60,443 nucleotides of DNA. It comes from Verrucomicrobiota bacterium. Lineage in GTDB: Bacteria > Chlamydiota > Chlamydiia > Chlamydiales > Rhabdochlamydiaceae. This document shows positions 8,274-18,382 of the stretch, piece by piece (position 1 is the stretch's first letter; every line of letters starts with the position of its first letter). The DNA is taken from positions 146,085-206,527 of the forward strand of contig JAFEGK010000002.1 in the NCBI GenBank assembly GCA_018239985.1, given 5' to 3'. Both the position numbers and the translations under genes were made by a program. The notes beneath the pieces are model-generated. The model was not told where the DNA came from and did not search any database. It worked only from the letters and a program-made list of their open reading frames with translations.

Positions 8274-11200
8274 CAGAAGAAACTTTACAGAAAATCCGTG
8301 ACAAGCTGGAGACCTTAAAACGGAACAAATCACGAACAGAAAGTGACCCTTCAGCCAGGAGCGAACCCTCAATTATACCCCTTACACCGGCTCAGAAGCA
8401 ACTCTACGCATTTCAACTGCTCAACCCCGGTTCAACGGCCTATAACATGCCCGTTGCGATTGAAATCCAAGGGGCCCTTGATGTACCCAGATTAAAGTCC
8501 AGTTTTTCCAAACTGATACAAAGACACCAACTTCTCTCATCATCCGTTATCGATATAGGAGGAGAACTCATTTTTAGATCTGCTTCTGAAAAATCTTTCG
8601 TTTTTGAAGAAGAGGTTTTAGGTGAAAAAAATTTAGATTCTAAAGACAGCGACGTTGTTAAAAAACAAAGCTGCAGTGCACAGCCAGCCTTCAAGAAAAC
8701 CGATGATTCAAATGATTTTGGTATTACGATGGAAAAGTGGATTTTTCCCTTCGATTTAACAAACGGACCTCTGATCCACGTCAAGCTTCTCCATCTGGCA
8801 CAAGATCTGTACGTTCTCTTTATTGATGTTCCTCATTTGATTGGGGACGCAACTTCTCTAGATCTATTGCTCGGTGACCTCTTTTCGTTCTATGAAAAAA
8901 AATCTCTACCAAAATTGAAGTCGACTTTTCATGATTACGTAGCATGGAGAAAACAGCTTACCGAAAGTCAAGCTTATCAGGATCAAAAGAAATACTGGGA
9001 AAAATTATTAGAAGGAGAAACGAGTAAGCTGCAATTCCCAATTATAGAGAGGCAGCTCGATGAGGTTGATAGACGGGGGGAATTAGTCCATTTTTCCCTT
9101 AGCATTGAGCAGACAATACAGCTGCGACAGACCTGTAGGGATTTAAAAGTAACTCCCTACATGTTTTTAATGGCTTGCTATCAAGTCTTCCTCTCAAAAA
9201 TATGCAGTTGTACCGATATCGTTTTAGGAACTTCAAATGAGGGAAGAACCCATCCGTCGTTTAAAGGAATTTTTGGTCTTTTAGTAAATACCATTCCCAT
9301 TCGAGGATTCCCTTCTGAATTTAAGAAGTTTAGCGAGTTTCTTGATGAAATTAAAGCCCGATGTATAGAAGGTTTTGAAAATCAATATTTTTGGTTTTCT
9401 GACCTTGAGATATCAGCTCATAGCAATTCTACTTTTGAAACCCTTTTTGATTTCCATAGAAGTTCCAAATCGGAAATCGAGCTTGAAGCACTCAGTGTGC
9501 GGATTGTTCCCCCTGCTCTCAAAGAGTCTAAATTTGCTCTATCCTTGGAGGGGTTTGACCAAGAGAATCAAGTTGCTTTTCATTTTGAATATCAGCGCAA
9601 ACTCTTCCATAAGAAACAAATTGACCTCTTCGTAAAACAGTTCATATCTATTTTGACACAATCCTTAAATCATCCTGAAAAGCGAATTTCCGAACTCGAT
9701 ATATGCTTGGAAAGTCATAAAGAATCAATAGTACGGGATTTTAATAAAATATCAGATGTTGAACCTGACCAGCTCTTTTTGGATGCTTTTGAGGAGCAAG
9801 TCAAAAAAAATCCAAGTCGGATAGCGGTCAATCAATATTCCTCTCAGCTCAGTTATGAGTTTTTAGATGATATAAGCTCCCATTTAGCAAAAGTCTTCAT
9901 AGCCAGAGGTGTTCGAGAGGGAGATTGTATTGCATTTCATTTGAACCGTGGAATCGACTTTTTAATTGCTATGATTGGAGTTTTCAAGGCCGGCGCTTGC
10001 TATGTTCCTCTTGATTTGAACTCCCCCGTCAATCGACGCATTTCAATTCTTGAGCAATGCAGTCCGAAGTTAATGCTTTCAGAAGATCTTCTAGATTGGT
10101 CTCCCTGTGCTAACTCAACGGTCAAAGCTCTTTTAGAGCAGCCTGTTCAACCCTTTCCTTCTAAAGTTGCGATTGACCGTGAGACTCTTGCCTATATTAT
10201 CTTTACATCAGGTTCAACTGGCAAGCCTAAGGGTGCGATGATTGAGCATCGGGGGATGATGAACCATATGCTTGCTAAGATTGAAGATTTTCAGCTTGGA
10301 GAGGAAGAAACGATTGCTCAGACTTCTTCTCAGACATTTGATGTCTCTGTTTGGCAATTCATTACCTCTCTTGTTTTAGGAGCAAGAGTATCTGTATTTA
10401 ATGATGATGACGCCTGGACAACTTTGCCTCTTTTGAGGGAACTGGAAAAAAGTCGGGTAACAGTTTTTGAGACAGTCCCTTCTCATATGAGGCTCGTGCT
10501 AGATGAAATGAAGGGCGAAAAAATAGGTTTTACGAAAGAATTAAAATACCTGATCCTCAATGGCGAACCCCTTCCACCATCAATCTGTGCAGAAAGTCTT
10601 AATCAATATCCAGATTTGATTATTTCAAATGCTTATGGTCCGACAGAGTGTTCAGATGATGTCACCCACCATTTTATTCGAAAAAAAGCACCTCAGAATC
10701 GACGATCTATTCCGATCGGGTTGCCTGTTCGCAATTGTCCTATCATGATTATGGATAGTTCCCTTTCCCTGCTTTCCGAGGGGCTTTCCGGGGAACTTTG
10801 TGTGGGAGGGTTAGGTGTCTGCAGGGGATATTTGAATAATCCTATTAAAACTGCTGAAGTTTTTGTTCCCAACCCATTTGGAATCGCTGCTTTGTGGAGT
10901 CACAGGATCTATCGGACAGGTGATTTAGCTTTTAAGGATTTTGAGGGTATTTTCGAACATTTAGGAAGAAAAGATTATCAAATCAAATTCAACGGTCAGA
11001 GAATTGAATTGGGCGAAATCGAGGCGATTATCTCTGCCATGGACAATGTGTCGCAGTGTGCTGTTGCAGTGATTGGCGATTCACAAAACCGGCAATTGGG
11101 AGCTTATCTTCTTGTGAGAGAAGATGTTGATCTGAATCAAATTCGGGAAAAACTTAAAAAAGAACTGCCAGAATTTATGATTCCAGCAAAAATGATGAAA

Positions 11201-14200
11201 GTGAAGTCTTTTCCCCATTTGCCAAGTGGCAAGCTCGATAGAAAAAGTCTACCTGCATTTGAAACAGTCAATAATTCCATTGAGATAACCCCTTTAAATA
11301 CAGAAACCGAAAAGGGATTATCAGAGATTTGGAAAGAGTTATTTAAATCTACCGAAATCGGCAAGGAATCTCATTTTTTTGAGATGGGAGGCCACTCTCT
11401 TATGGCTATCCAGCTGGCGGGAGGTATCCTGAAGACCTTTTCAGTCAAGCTTTCCATGCGCTCAATCTATCAATACCCTCGGCTTATGGACCTAGCTGAT
11501 CACATCGATGAGCTGGTCTCTAATAAAGTCGGTGAAACTAACATTGAATTTCCTCAAATCGATCCCGATCAGAGAGAGGCAGGAGCCCCCTTTCCATTGA
11601 CAAATGTCCAGCAGGCCTACTGGCTAGGGAGAAAGGGGATCTATGCTCTTGGGGACGTTAGTGTCCACGTCTACAGTGAATATGACTGTAGAGATCTCGA
11701 TTTAAATTCTCTTGAAGCAGCATGGAATGAGATGATCTGTCGCCATGGGGCATTGAGGATTGTGATTGAAGAGGATGGGAATCAAAAAATTCTTCCCGAA
11801 GTCCCTTATTACAAGTTTGAGATTAAGGACTGCAAAGGTATTTCAAATAAAGAATCCGAAAATGTTCTTAAAGAGATGAGATCACTCTATTCTCATGAGG
11901 TTTTTCCTTCAGATAAATGGCCTCTTTTCGCAATACGCGCTGCGATTTTGCCTGGGAAAATTCGGCTTTTCTTGAGCTTTGATGCCTTAATTATGGATGG
12001 TTGGTCTGTAGATCTTCTTTTTGGCGAATGGATGACTCTTTATAGGAATCCCGATGCAATTTTGCCAAATCTTAAACTAAGTTTCCGCGATTGTGTCCTC
12101 GCAATTGCGAAACTACAAAATCATCCTTTGTATCAGGCGGATCGCAATTATTGGATTAAACGAGTCGATAATTTCCCCTCCGCTCCTATGCTACCTATTG
12201 AAAAAAGTCCTGATCAAATTGTTGAACAACTTTTCTCTAGATGTTCGAAACGCTTGCCAAAGAATCAATGGCTTGCAATTCAAGAATCAATCAAAAAATT
12301 ACAGCTGTCTCCGACTGGATTTTTATGTTTTGTCTTTAGCGAGATTCTCTCACTTTTTACAGGGGAAGATCATTTTGCTTTAAATCTTACCCTTTTCGAT
12401 AGGCCCCCTCTTCATAGTGAAATTAATAGTGTTGTTGGTGATTTTACGACGCTGACACTTCTCGAGGTTAAGCGGGATCCTTCTGTCAACTTTGGAAAAA
12501 GGGCGCGAATATTGCAGGATCAATTATGGGCCGATCTGGATCACCGACTTTTTGGAGGTATCGAATTTATCAGAGAATTATCGAAAGTTCGAAGTGAAAG
12601 GGGGGAGGCGACGAATTTCCCAGTAGTCTTGACCTCAGTTCTGGGATTAGATGATAAACAGAATGTCGATTTAACTGAGGAATTTGGAGAAGAGGTTTTC
12701 AGCATTACACAGACTCCTCAAGTATGGCTTGATTTTAAGGCATATGAGATTCATGGAGATCTCGTAGTAGAGTGGGATTTTGTTAAAGAATTGTTTCGAC
12801 CAGATTTTGTTGAGGCGATGCATACTCTATTTATTACTGAACTTAAAGAATTTGCATCAAATCCGCAACGATGGCTCTCTTGTCAAAACTGCCTCCCCCC
12901 CAATGAACAGCTCATTGAGAGAGCGGAGTATAATTTAACAGCTAGAACTTTTGATCTAAAACCGCTCCACAAGTTGCTGAATGGTCAACAAGAGGCAGCT
13001 GCGATTATCACTGAAAACGAAATTCTAACTTATAGGGATCTATCTAGAAATAGTGAGTTTATCGCAGCTCAACTGATCAATACCGGAGTAAAGACCGGGG
13101 ATATTGTTGCGATTGTCATGGACAAGAATTGGCATCAGCCGGTTGCTGCGATGGGAATTCTTAAAGCTGGGGCGGTTTATTTGCCCATAGATGCCCACTT
13201 ACCCACAAAGAGAATTGATCAGTTACTTACTATTTCTGGTGCAAAATATCTTGTCATTCAAAGCGAATTTGCAAATAAAATCCAAGAGATTCCAAGCGCA
13301 CAGAATCTTCCAAATGATCATATTATCTCTCTAGAGAAAAATATCACATCGGCTCCAGAGGTAAGCGATCTCCAAATAGAACTCGCTGAATCTGCGTATA
13401 TTATTTTCACTTCTGGATCTACAGGGACTCCCAAAGGGGTAGTGATGCAGCATGGTCCAGTTGCAAATACCATATGTGATCTAGTTCAGCGTTATAGAAT
13501 TTCTGCAGAGGACCAGATCTTAGGGCTTTCGAATTTAAATTTTGATCTCTCTGTTTTTGACATTTTTGGTGCTTTTTGTGCGGGAGCAGCTCTTGTGTTG
13601 CCCTCTCAACAGTATCTGAGGGATGCATCCTACTGGTTTAAGCTTATTCGGGACTATAAAGTGACAATTTGGAACTCCGTTCCAATGCTTATGCAGATGA
13701 TGGTCGAGTTTCTCGAAAGTGATCCTTCAATTAGTCTTGAGAATTGGGGAACCAGAATTAGGTTAATTTTATTAAGTGGGGATTGGATTCCTGTTGATCT
13801 TCCAAGAAAAATCAACAAATACTTTCCTAATGCAAGAATTATAAGTCTTGGTGGGGCTACTGAAGCTGCAATTTGGTCGATTCATTACGAAATTGATCCG
13901 TTACATAGATTTGAAAAATCGATTCCATATGGTTACCCCTTAGCTAATCAGCAATTTCATATTCTAAGTGACGATTTGCAACCAGTTCCCGATCGTGTCC
14001 CTGGCAAGCTATTTATCGGTGGAGCTGGACTTGCCAAAGGGTACTTCAATGATGCAGAGAAAACAGATTCTGTGTTTATTCATCATCCCCAATTCGGTCG
14101 TCTTTATTCAACAGGCGACATTGGAGCTTATCATCCAGAAATTGGAATTGAATTCTTAGGGAGAAAAGATAGTCAGGTAAAGATTAGAGGCCATCGGATC

Positions 14201-16990
14201 GAGTTGGCAGAAGTCGAATATGCCATTAAGCAACACCCTTTAGTTGAGTCTTGTGTTGCTCTTGTTATTGGCAATCGAAAACATTCTCAAACTCTTGTGG
14301 CGTGCACGGTATCCATTGAAGACTCTTCGAAAATATCGACCTTAGAAAACGTCATATCGGATCCAAATCAAAGAATCGATTTTCAGCTAAAACAACATGG
14401 ATTAGAAAACCCCTCTAATAAAGATAGTATCATTTCTTTACCAGAAAGAGAAAAACCTTCTCTTAAGAGATGGAGAAAAAGTCTTAGGCAGTTCTCCTTG
14501 GAAAAGTTGAGTAAATACTCTTTTGAAAGATGGCTCTCATCTCTTTCTTACCAGCCGATGACAAAAGATAAGACCCAAAATCTTGATCGCAATAACCTAT
14601 TTGAATTGCTTTCGAAAATTCAAGTCCAAGCAAATCAGAATCCGCTTCCCAAGTATCCCTACCCTTCAGCCGGGAGTCTCTATCCAGTGCAAGCACATCT
14701 TGGGATAGGCAAAGATATTGAGTTGCCACGTGGGAAATATGTATTTAATCCCAAAGAGCGACTTTTAATTCAGAACAGCACCCAGAGCGTTGATGAGAAA
14801 AGTAGCCTTAAGCTTATCGGTAAAAAAGAAGCGATAGAGCCCCTTTACGGTCCATTTTCAGATCTACTTTGTACAATTGAAGCTGGCTACATGTTTGCCC
14901 TTCTAGATCGCTTCTTAGAAGAGAAAAATATAGGCTATTCTCTTAAAATCGACCCCTGTCCAGAACTTAGCTTCAATAGCGGTTCTAGTAAACCGATTCC
15001 GAGTATTGACCTTGAGATCTTGATCTATCTCAAAGAGGGAAAGGTTGAAGAAATTGAAGGGGGATGGTACAGATTCGATCCCAAAACTAATCGCTTAATT
15101 AAACAGGATGGAAATACCCTCCTTTTCCATCCTAGTAATGAAGATTCCTTTGCCATTTTCCAAGAGGCAGCTGGAGGAATTTTCTTTCTAAATCATGGTC
15201 AAGACATGAGACACTCTGCCTTCTGGTCAGGATTTTTTGGCCAAAGACTCATGGATAGCGGATGTGATTATTTAATCGGGTCTTGTCCGTTAGCAAGAAT
15301 AGATGGCACTGCATTGGATGCCATAAGAAGTATTACGGATGCAACCGCTGTCCATTATCTGCTATTTGGATCTGCAACAGAAGAGCAATTCTCCTCGGTA
15401 GAAACTTCAAAAATTCGCCCTGGAGCCTATGAGAAGATGATACAAGATTTCGTAGGGGAAACATTACCAAGTTACATGGTCCCCCTGAAAATTGAGCAAA
15501 TTTCCACTATTCCCTTAACTCCAAATGGAAAAGTGGATAGAAGTGATCTTGCGAAGCGATTTGATCTCAAAAGTAATGAAACGAAACAAAAGTTGTTGCC
15601 TCGCACGCCAATCGAAAAGAAGATCCATACCATTTGGTCTGAAATTTTAGAGAAACAAGATATTGGGATAGAGGATTCATTTTTTGAGCTTGGAGGGAAT
15701 TCTCTGACGATCACGAAAATGGCCTTGAAAGTGAAACAGGTTTTCAATCTAGAAATCCCGTTAGCAGAATTTTTCAAAGCAACCAAGATTTCTTTACTTG
15801 CCGATGTTCTTGAAAAAAAGAAAAATAGGAGTTCTGCTAAAGAAGAATCATCCTTAGAAACCGATATTCAGTTAAGTTCAAAAATCCAATTCCCAAAGAA
15901 TGAAAGTAAATCTGGCAATGCGATTCTGCTGACTGGATCATCGGGATTTTTGGGAATTCATCTCATTTCAGATCTTTTAAAACGGAGCAGCGGAACTGTT
16001 TATTGTCATGTAAGAGCTCACGACAAACAAAGCGCCTTAGCACGTCTAAAGGGCCAAGCAGATCTATTTAATTTAACGAAGCAGATCGATTTTAACCGAA
16101 TTCATCCAGTTATCGGAGATCTAAAGGAATCCCGTTTGGGCATGGATCTTGATTTGTGGAAAAAACTCTCAGCTGATGTGGGGGTAATCATTCATAATGG
16201 CTGTTTTGTCCACCATGTTTATGACTATGAAACATTGCGTCAGACAAACGTGAAAAGCACTTTAGAATTGATTCAATTTTGCACAGATAAACCTAAGCGA
16301 TTAGTGTATATTTCCTCGATTCTTTCAATGATCGACCGGGATAAAGAAGGTGAGTTAATAGAAGATTTTCCAAGCGGAAATAATTCTGGGCTGTATGGAG
16401 GTTATCAAAAGACAAAATGGGCAAGTGAGATGATGCTCAAAGAGGCTAAAGCTCGAGGTCTGGATGTTTTAATTCTCCGTCCGAACACGATTTCTGGCCA
16501 AAGCGATAGTGGAAGATCTTCTTATGCACAGGACCATTTCTTCCGCTTAATCAAAGGATGTATCCAAATAGGGTACGCACCTATTTGGGATGAAGTGATT
16601 GACTTACAACCAGTAGATAGAGTCAGTCAAATAATTGCGCATTGCTCTCTGGAGGCAGAATTGCCAATTTCAGTTATAAATTTGAAAAGCAAAAATTTAT
16701 TAAATTGGGTTGATTTAATTAATTGGATAAATAAAAACTTTGCTAAAATAGAGTTGATTTCTGCAGAAAAATGGCAAACGGAACATCTTTCGAAGATCGA
16801 CTCAAGCAATGCCCTATATCCGTTACTTGGAATCTATATGGCTCAAAGTTCTGCTGAACATTTCAAGATGGTAGCGTCAACTACAAGATCTTCTAAATAT
16901 TTAGATTCCAAAAATTTGAGAATCACTGAAGTATCAGAGGCCTATCTGCACAGTATTTTTGATTTTTTAAAGAGGGAAAGTTTTTTATGA
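8270..16990 (+). CDS. NRPS1: C-A-T-Cy-A(Cys)-Ox-T-reductase, thiazole-forming with reductive release
   Basis: A 2906-aa megasynthetase. Condensation domain 1-440 (PHLIGDATS keeps the catalytic His near 190). A1 about 505-1000: hand-read ten-residue code D-V-W-E-I-N-A-D-D-K, with acidic residues that suit an amine-bearing side chain. T1 has GGHSL near 1040. A heterocyclisation domain follows (LTNVQQAYWLGR near 1109; DALIMDGWS, the DxxxxDxxS signature, near 1237). A2 about 1560-2000 and 2375-2430: code D-L-F-N-L-S-L-I-W-K, essentially the known cysteine code. An FMN oxidase domain (YPYPSAGSLYPVQ near 2130) is inserted between A8 and A10, as in thiazole-forming synthetases. T2 has GGNSL near 2475. 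The terminal thioester reductase (GSSGFLG near 2556; YQKTK near 2713) implies aldehyde or alcohol release. Start ATG with AGGAA; 4-base overlap with the PKS gene. Confidence 0.95.
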   Translation: MTEETLQKIRDKLETLKRNKSRTESDPSARSEPSIIPLTPAQKQLYAFQLLNPGSTAYNMPVAIEIQGALDVPRLKSSFSKLIQRHQLLSSSVIDIGGELIFRSASEKSFVFEEEVLGEKNLDSKDSDVVKKQSCSAQPAFKKTDDSNDFGITMEKWIFPFDLTNGPLIHVKLLHLAQDLYVLFIDVPHLIGDATSLDLLLGDLFSFYEKKSLPKLKSTFHDYVAWRKQLTESQAYQDQKKYWEKLLEGETSKLQFPIIERQLDEVDRRGELVHFSLSIEQTIQLRQTCRDLKVTPYMFLMACYQVFLSKICSCTDIVLGTSNEGRTHPSFKGIFGLLVNTIPIRGFPSEFKKFSEFLDEIKARCIEGFENQYFWFSDLEISAHSNSTFETLFDFHRSSKSEIELEALSVRIVPPALKESKFALSLEGFDQENQVAFHFEYQRKLFHKKQIDLFVKQFISILTQSLNHPEKRISELDICLESHKESIVRDFNKISDVEPDQLFLDAFEEQVKKNPSRIAVNQYSSQLSYEFLDDISSHLAKVFIARGVREGDCIAFHLNRGIDFLIAMIGVFKAGACYVPLDLNSPVNRRISILEQCSPKLMLSEDLLDWSPCANSTVKALLEQPVQPFPSKVAIDRETLAYIIFTSGSTGKPKGAMIEHRGMMNHMLAKIEDFQLGEEETIAQTSSQTFDVSVWQFITSLVLGARVSVFNDDDAWTTLPLLRELEKSRVTVFETVPSHMRLVLDEMKGEKIGFTKELKYLILNGEPLPPSICAESLNQYPDLIISNAYGPTECSDDVTHHFIRKKAPQNRRSIPIGLPVRNCPIMIMDSSLSLLSEGLSGELCVGGLGVCRGYLNNPIKTAEVFVPNPFGIAALWSHRIYRTGDLAFKDFEGIFEHLGRKDYQIKFNGQRIELGEIEAIISAMDNVSQCAVAVIGDSQNRQLGAYLLVREDVDLNQIREKLKKELPEFMIPAKMMKVKSFPHLPSGKLDRKSLPAFETVNNSIEITPLNTETEKGLSEIWKELFKSTEIGKESHFFEMGGHSLMAIQLAGGILKTFSVKLSMRSIYQYPRLMDLADHIDELVSNKVGETNIEFPQIDPDQREAGAPFPLTNVQQAYWLGRKGIYALGDVSVHVYSEYDCRDLDLNSLEAAWNEMICRHGALRIVIEEDGNQKILPEVPYYKFEIKDCKGISNKESENVLKEMRSLYSHEVFPSDKWPLFAIRAAILPGKIRLFLSFDALIMDGWSVDLLFGEWMTLYRNPDAILPNLKLSFRDCVLAIAKLQNHPLYQADRNYWIKRVDNFPSAPMLPIEKSPDQIVEQLFSRCSKRLPKNQWLAIQESIKKLQLSPTGFLCFVFSEILSLFTGEDHFALNLTLFDRPPLHSEINSVVGDFTTLTLLEVKRDPSVNFGKRARILQDQLWADLDHRLFGGIEFIRELSKVRSERGEATNFPVVLTSVLGLDDKQNVDLTEEFGEEVFSITQTPQVWLDFKAYEIHGDLVVEWDFVKELFRPDFVEAMHTLFITELKEFASNPQRWLSCQNCLPPNEQLIERAEYNLTARTFDLKPLHKLLNGQQEAAAIITENEILTYRDLSRNSEFIAAQLINTGVKTGDIVAIVMDKNWHQPVAAMGILKAGAVYLPIDAHLPTKRIDQLLTISGAKYLVIQSEFANKIQEIPSAQNLPNDHIISLEKNITSAPEVSDLQIELAESAYIIFTSGSTGTPKGVVMQHGPVANTICDLVQRYRISAEDQILGLSNLNFDLSVFDIFGAFCAGAALVLPSQQYLRDASYWFKLIRDYKVTIWNSVPMLMQMMVEFLESDPSISLENWGTRIRLILLSGDWIPVDLPRKINKYFPNARIISLGGATEAAIWSIHYEIDPLHRFEKSIPYGYPLANQQFHILSDDLQPVPDRVPGKLFIGGAGLAKGYFNDAEKTDSVFIHHPQFGRLYSTGDIGAYHPEIGIEFLGRKDSQVKIRGHRIELAEVEYAIKQHPLVESCVALVIGNRKHSQTLVACTVSIEDSSKISTLENVISDPNQRIDFQLKQHGLENPSNKDSIISLPEREKPSLKRWRKSLRQFSLEKLSKYSFERWLSSLSYQPMTKDKTQNLDRNNLFELLSKIQVQANQNPLPKYPYPSAGSLYPVQAHLGIGKDIELPRGKYVFNPKERLLIQNSTQSVDEKSSLKLIGKKEAIEPLYGPFSDLLCTIEAGYMFALLDRFLEEKNIGYSLKIDPCPELSFNSGSSKPIPSIDLEILIYLKEGKVEEIEGGWYRFDPKTNRLIKQDGNTLLFHPSNEDSFAIFQEAAGGIFFLNHGQDMRHSAFWSGFFGQRLMDSGCDYLIGSCPLARIDGTALDAIRSITDATAVHYLLFGSATEEQFSSVETSKIRPGAYEKMIQDFVGETLPSYMVPLKIEQISTIPLTPNGKVDRSDLAKRFDLKSNETKQKLLPRTPIEKKIHTIWSEILEKQDIGIEDSFFELGGNSLTITKMALKVKQVFNLEIPLAEFFKATKISLLADVLEKKKNRSSAKEESSLETDIQLSSKIQFPKNESKSGNAILLTGSSGFLGIHLISDLLKRSSGTVYCHVRAHDKQSALARLKGQADLFNLTKQIDFNRIHPVIGDLKESRLGMDLDLWKKLSADVGVIIHNGCFVHHVYDYETLRQTNVKSTLELIQFCTDKPKRLVYISSILSMIDRDKEGELIEDFPSGNNSGLYGGYQKTKWASEMMLKEAKARGLDVLILRPNTISGQSDSGRSSYAQDHFFRLIKGCIQIGYAPIWDEVIDLQPVDRVSQIIAHCSLEAELPISVINLKSKNLLNWVDLINWINKNFAKIELISAEKWQTEHLSKIDSSNALYPLLGIYMAQSSAEHFKMVASTTRSSKYLDSKNLRITEVSEAYLHSIFDFLKRESFL

Positions 16991-18381
16991 AATATTTTTT
17001 ACAATTGATCCTTTTGTTTTTCACAGTTGAAACTTTTGGGCTCCCAGGCAGGGCAGATCATCAAGGCATATCTTTTGCCCAATTCGGAGAGTGCAAGATT
17101 TTTTTCTATATGACAGATGAAAAGGATGAACTATGCAGAAAATTCATTGATCATGTTAACGAGGATATGTCTATTACATTAGGCCAAGCCGCTCTGCCCT
17201 GTCCGACGCGTGAAATTCTTGTTCAAGCGATCAAATATCCCGAGCGTGACCCAATAGGAACAGAGATCCTGAAAAATTACGCGGAAAAAACACATCAAAT
17301 TCTTGAGGATACGCTTGGGATTTCTATGCAGGGTCTTAATTGGTACATGAACCTCAACTTGAATTGGGAAGCCCTTAAAATCCACCACGATCGATTTATT
17401 GCTCAGTACGCACATATGGAAAAAGAGTCGCTTAACCCAGCAGACTGGACTCTTGTGCAAGACCTGACGCTTATCGACTGGCAAATGGGGGAAAATACGG
17501 TCGCAGGAACCATGGTACAGGATGGTAAAGATGGTGATCGGTATATCATATCGCTCTTTCCAAACGAGATTGTAGGAACATTCTATACTGAGAATGCGAA
17601 ATCGGCTTCAGGCAAGAAAAAGGGATACTATCCAGGTCATATTACTATGCCACCCCATTCGACAATCGCCCCGATGGATTACGTAGGGGGCATTACCTGC
17701 GGATCTTCAAAAGGTAAAAGGATGAGTACGGCTGTAAGGGGGATTGTCAACAGGCAAGAAATTGATCGGCTAGTTGATAAGAGTGAGAGAATCGATATTA
17801 ATAGAAAAAAAATTGAAGTTGAAGATTGTGAAGTTAGCTATTTATACCCAAATGGTGCAATTGTTAAAAGCCTTTCGGATAAGGCATATTCACTGAATCG
17901 AAATGGGGCAATATTTCATGATGATGTACAGAATATTCATATTGAATCTATTCCGTTAGAGGATAATTGTTATTTTTCAAATCACATTGGCGACCGATTC
18001 AAAATTAATCATTTAAATATCCGTAAGATTTTTCTTCTTACAAAAAAAGATGGTGGGTTTACATCATTAGGAAAGTTGGGATTCGAGTTCTCCAATCAAA
18101 CTCGGATTATAGCTGTTAACTTCTCTTCGCTTCCTGATGGTTACCGTTATTTTAATATAGCTCAAGACTGGACAAGTAGTGGGAATCCCTGGATTCAGCT
18201 TTATGATCTGCCACCGGGTATGGCCATGGAAATCCCCCGATGCTTATTTGAAAAATTAAGTCTTAGTCCAACAGAAGAGCTGATCTATCGATCAGAATTT
18301 TCAGATCAAACCGATTCAGTGTTCTCTAAAACCATGCCAGGATTGAAAACACAAATAGTCCTATTTATTTACGAGGATTGA
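16987..18381 (+). CDS. Secreted protein of an unrecognised island-specific family (member 1)
   Basis: A 464-aa protein with a signal peptide (about residues 1-18) and no further membrane segment. It is clearly paralogous to the proteins at 39375-40865 and 40855-42135. Shared blocks are the N-terminal LPGR...FGECKIFFYMTDEK, central DLTLIDWQMGENTVAGTM, SSKGKRMSTAVRGIV, and C-terminal KKDGGF...NPWIQLYDLPPG...LSLSPTEELIYR. I do not recognise the family. Its start overlaps the NRPS1 stop by four bases, so it is made with the assembly line. The product should be periplasmic, outer-membrane associated or exported. A role in product export, binding, periplasmic maturation or host interaction is possible; none can be chosen from sequence. 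Confidence 0.8.
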   Translation: MKYFLQLILLFFTVETFGLPGRADHQGISFAQFGECKIFFYMTDEKDELCRKFIDHVNEDMSITLGQAALPCPTREILVQAIKYPERDPIGTEILKNYAEKTHQILEDTLGISMQGLNWYMNLNLNWEALKIHHDRFIAQYAHMEKESLNPADWTLVQDLTLIDWQMGENTVAGTMVQDGKDGDRYIISLFPNEIVGTFYTENAKSASGKKKGYYPGHITMPPHSTIAPMDYVGGITCGSSKGKRMSTAVRGIVNRQEIDRLVDKSERIDINRKKIEVEDCEVSYLYPNGAIVKSLSDKAYSLNRNGAIFHDDVQNIHIESIPLEDNCYFSNHIGDRFKINHLNIRKIFLLTKKDGGFTSLGKLGFEFSNQTRIIAVNFSSLPDGYRYFNIAQDWTSSGNPWIQLYDLPPGMAMEIPRCLFEKLSLSPTEELIYRSEFSDQTDSVFSKTMPGLKTQIVLFIYED

Positions 18382-18382
18382 T

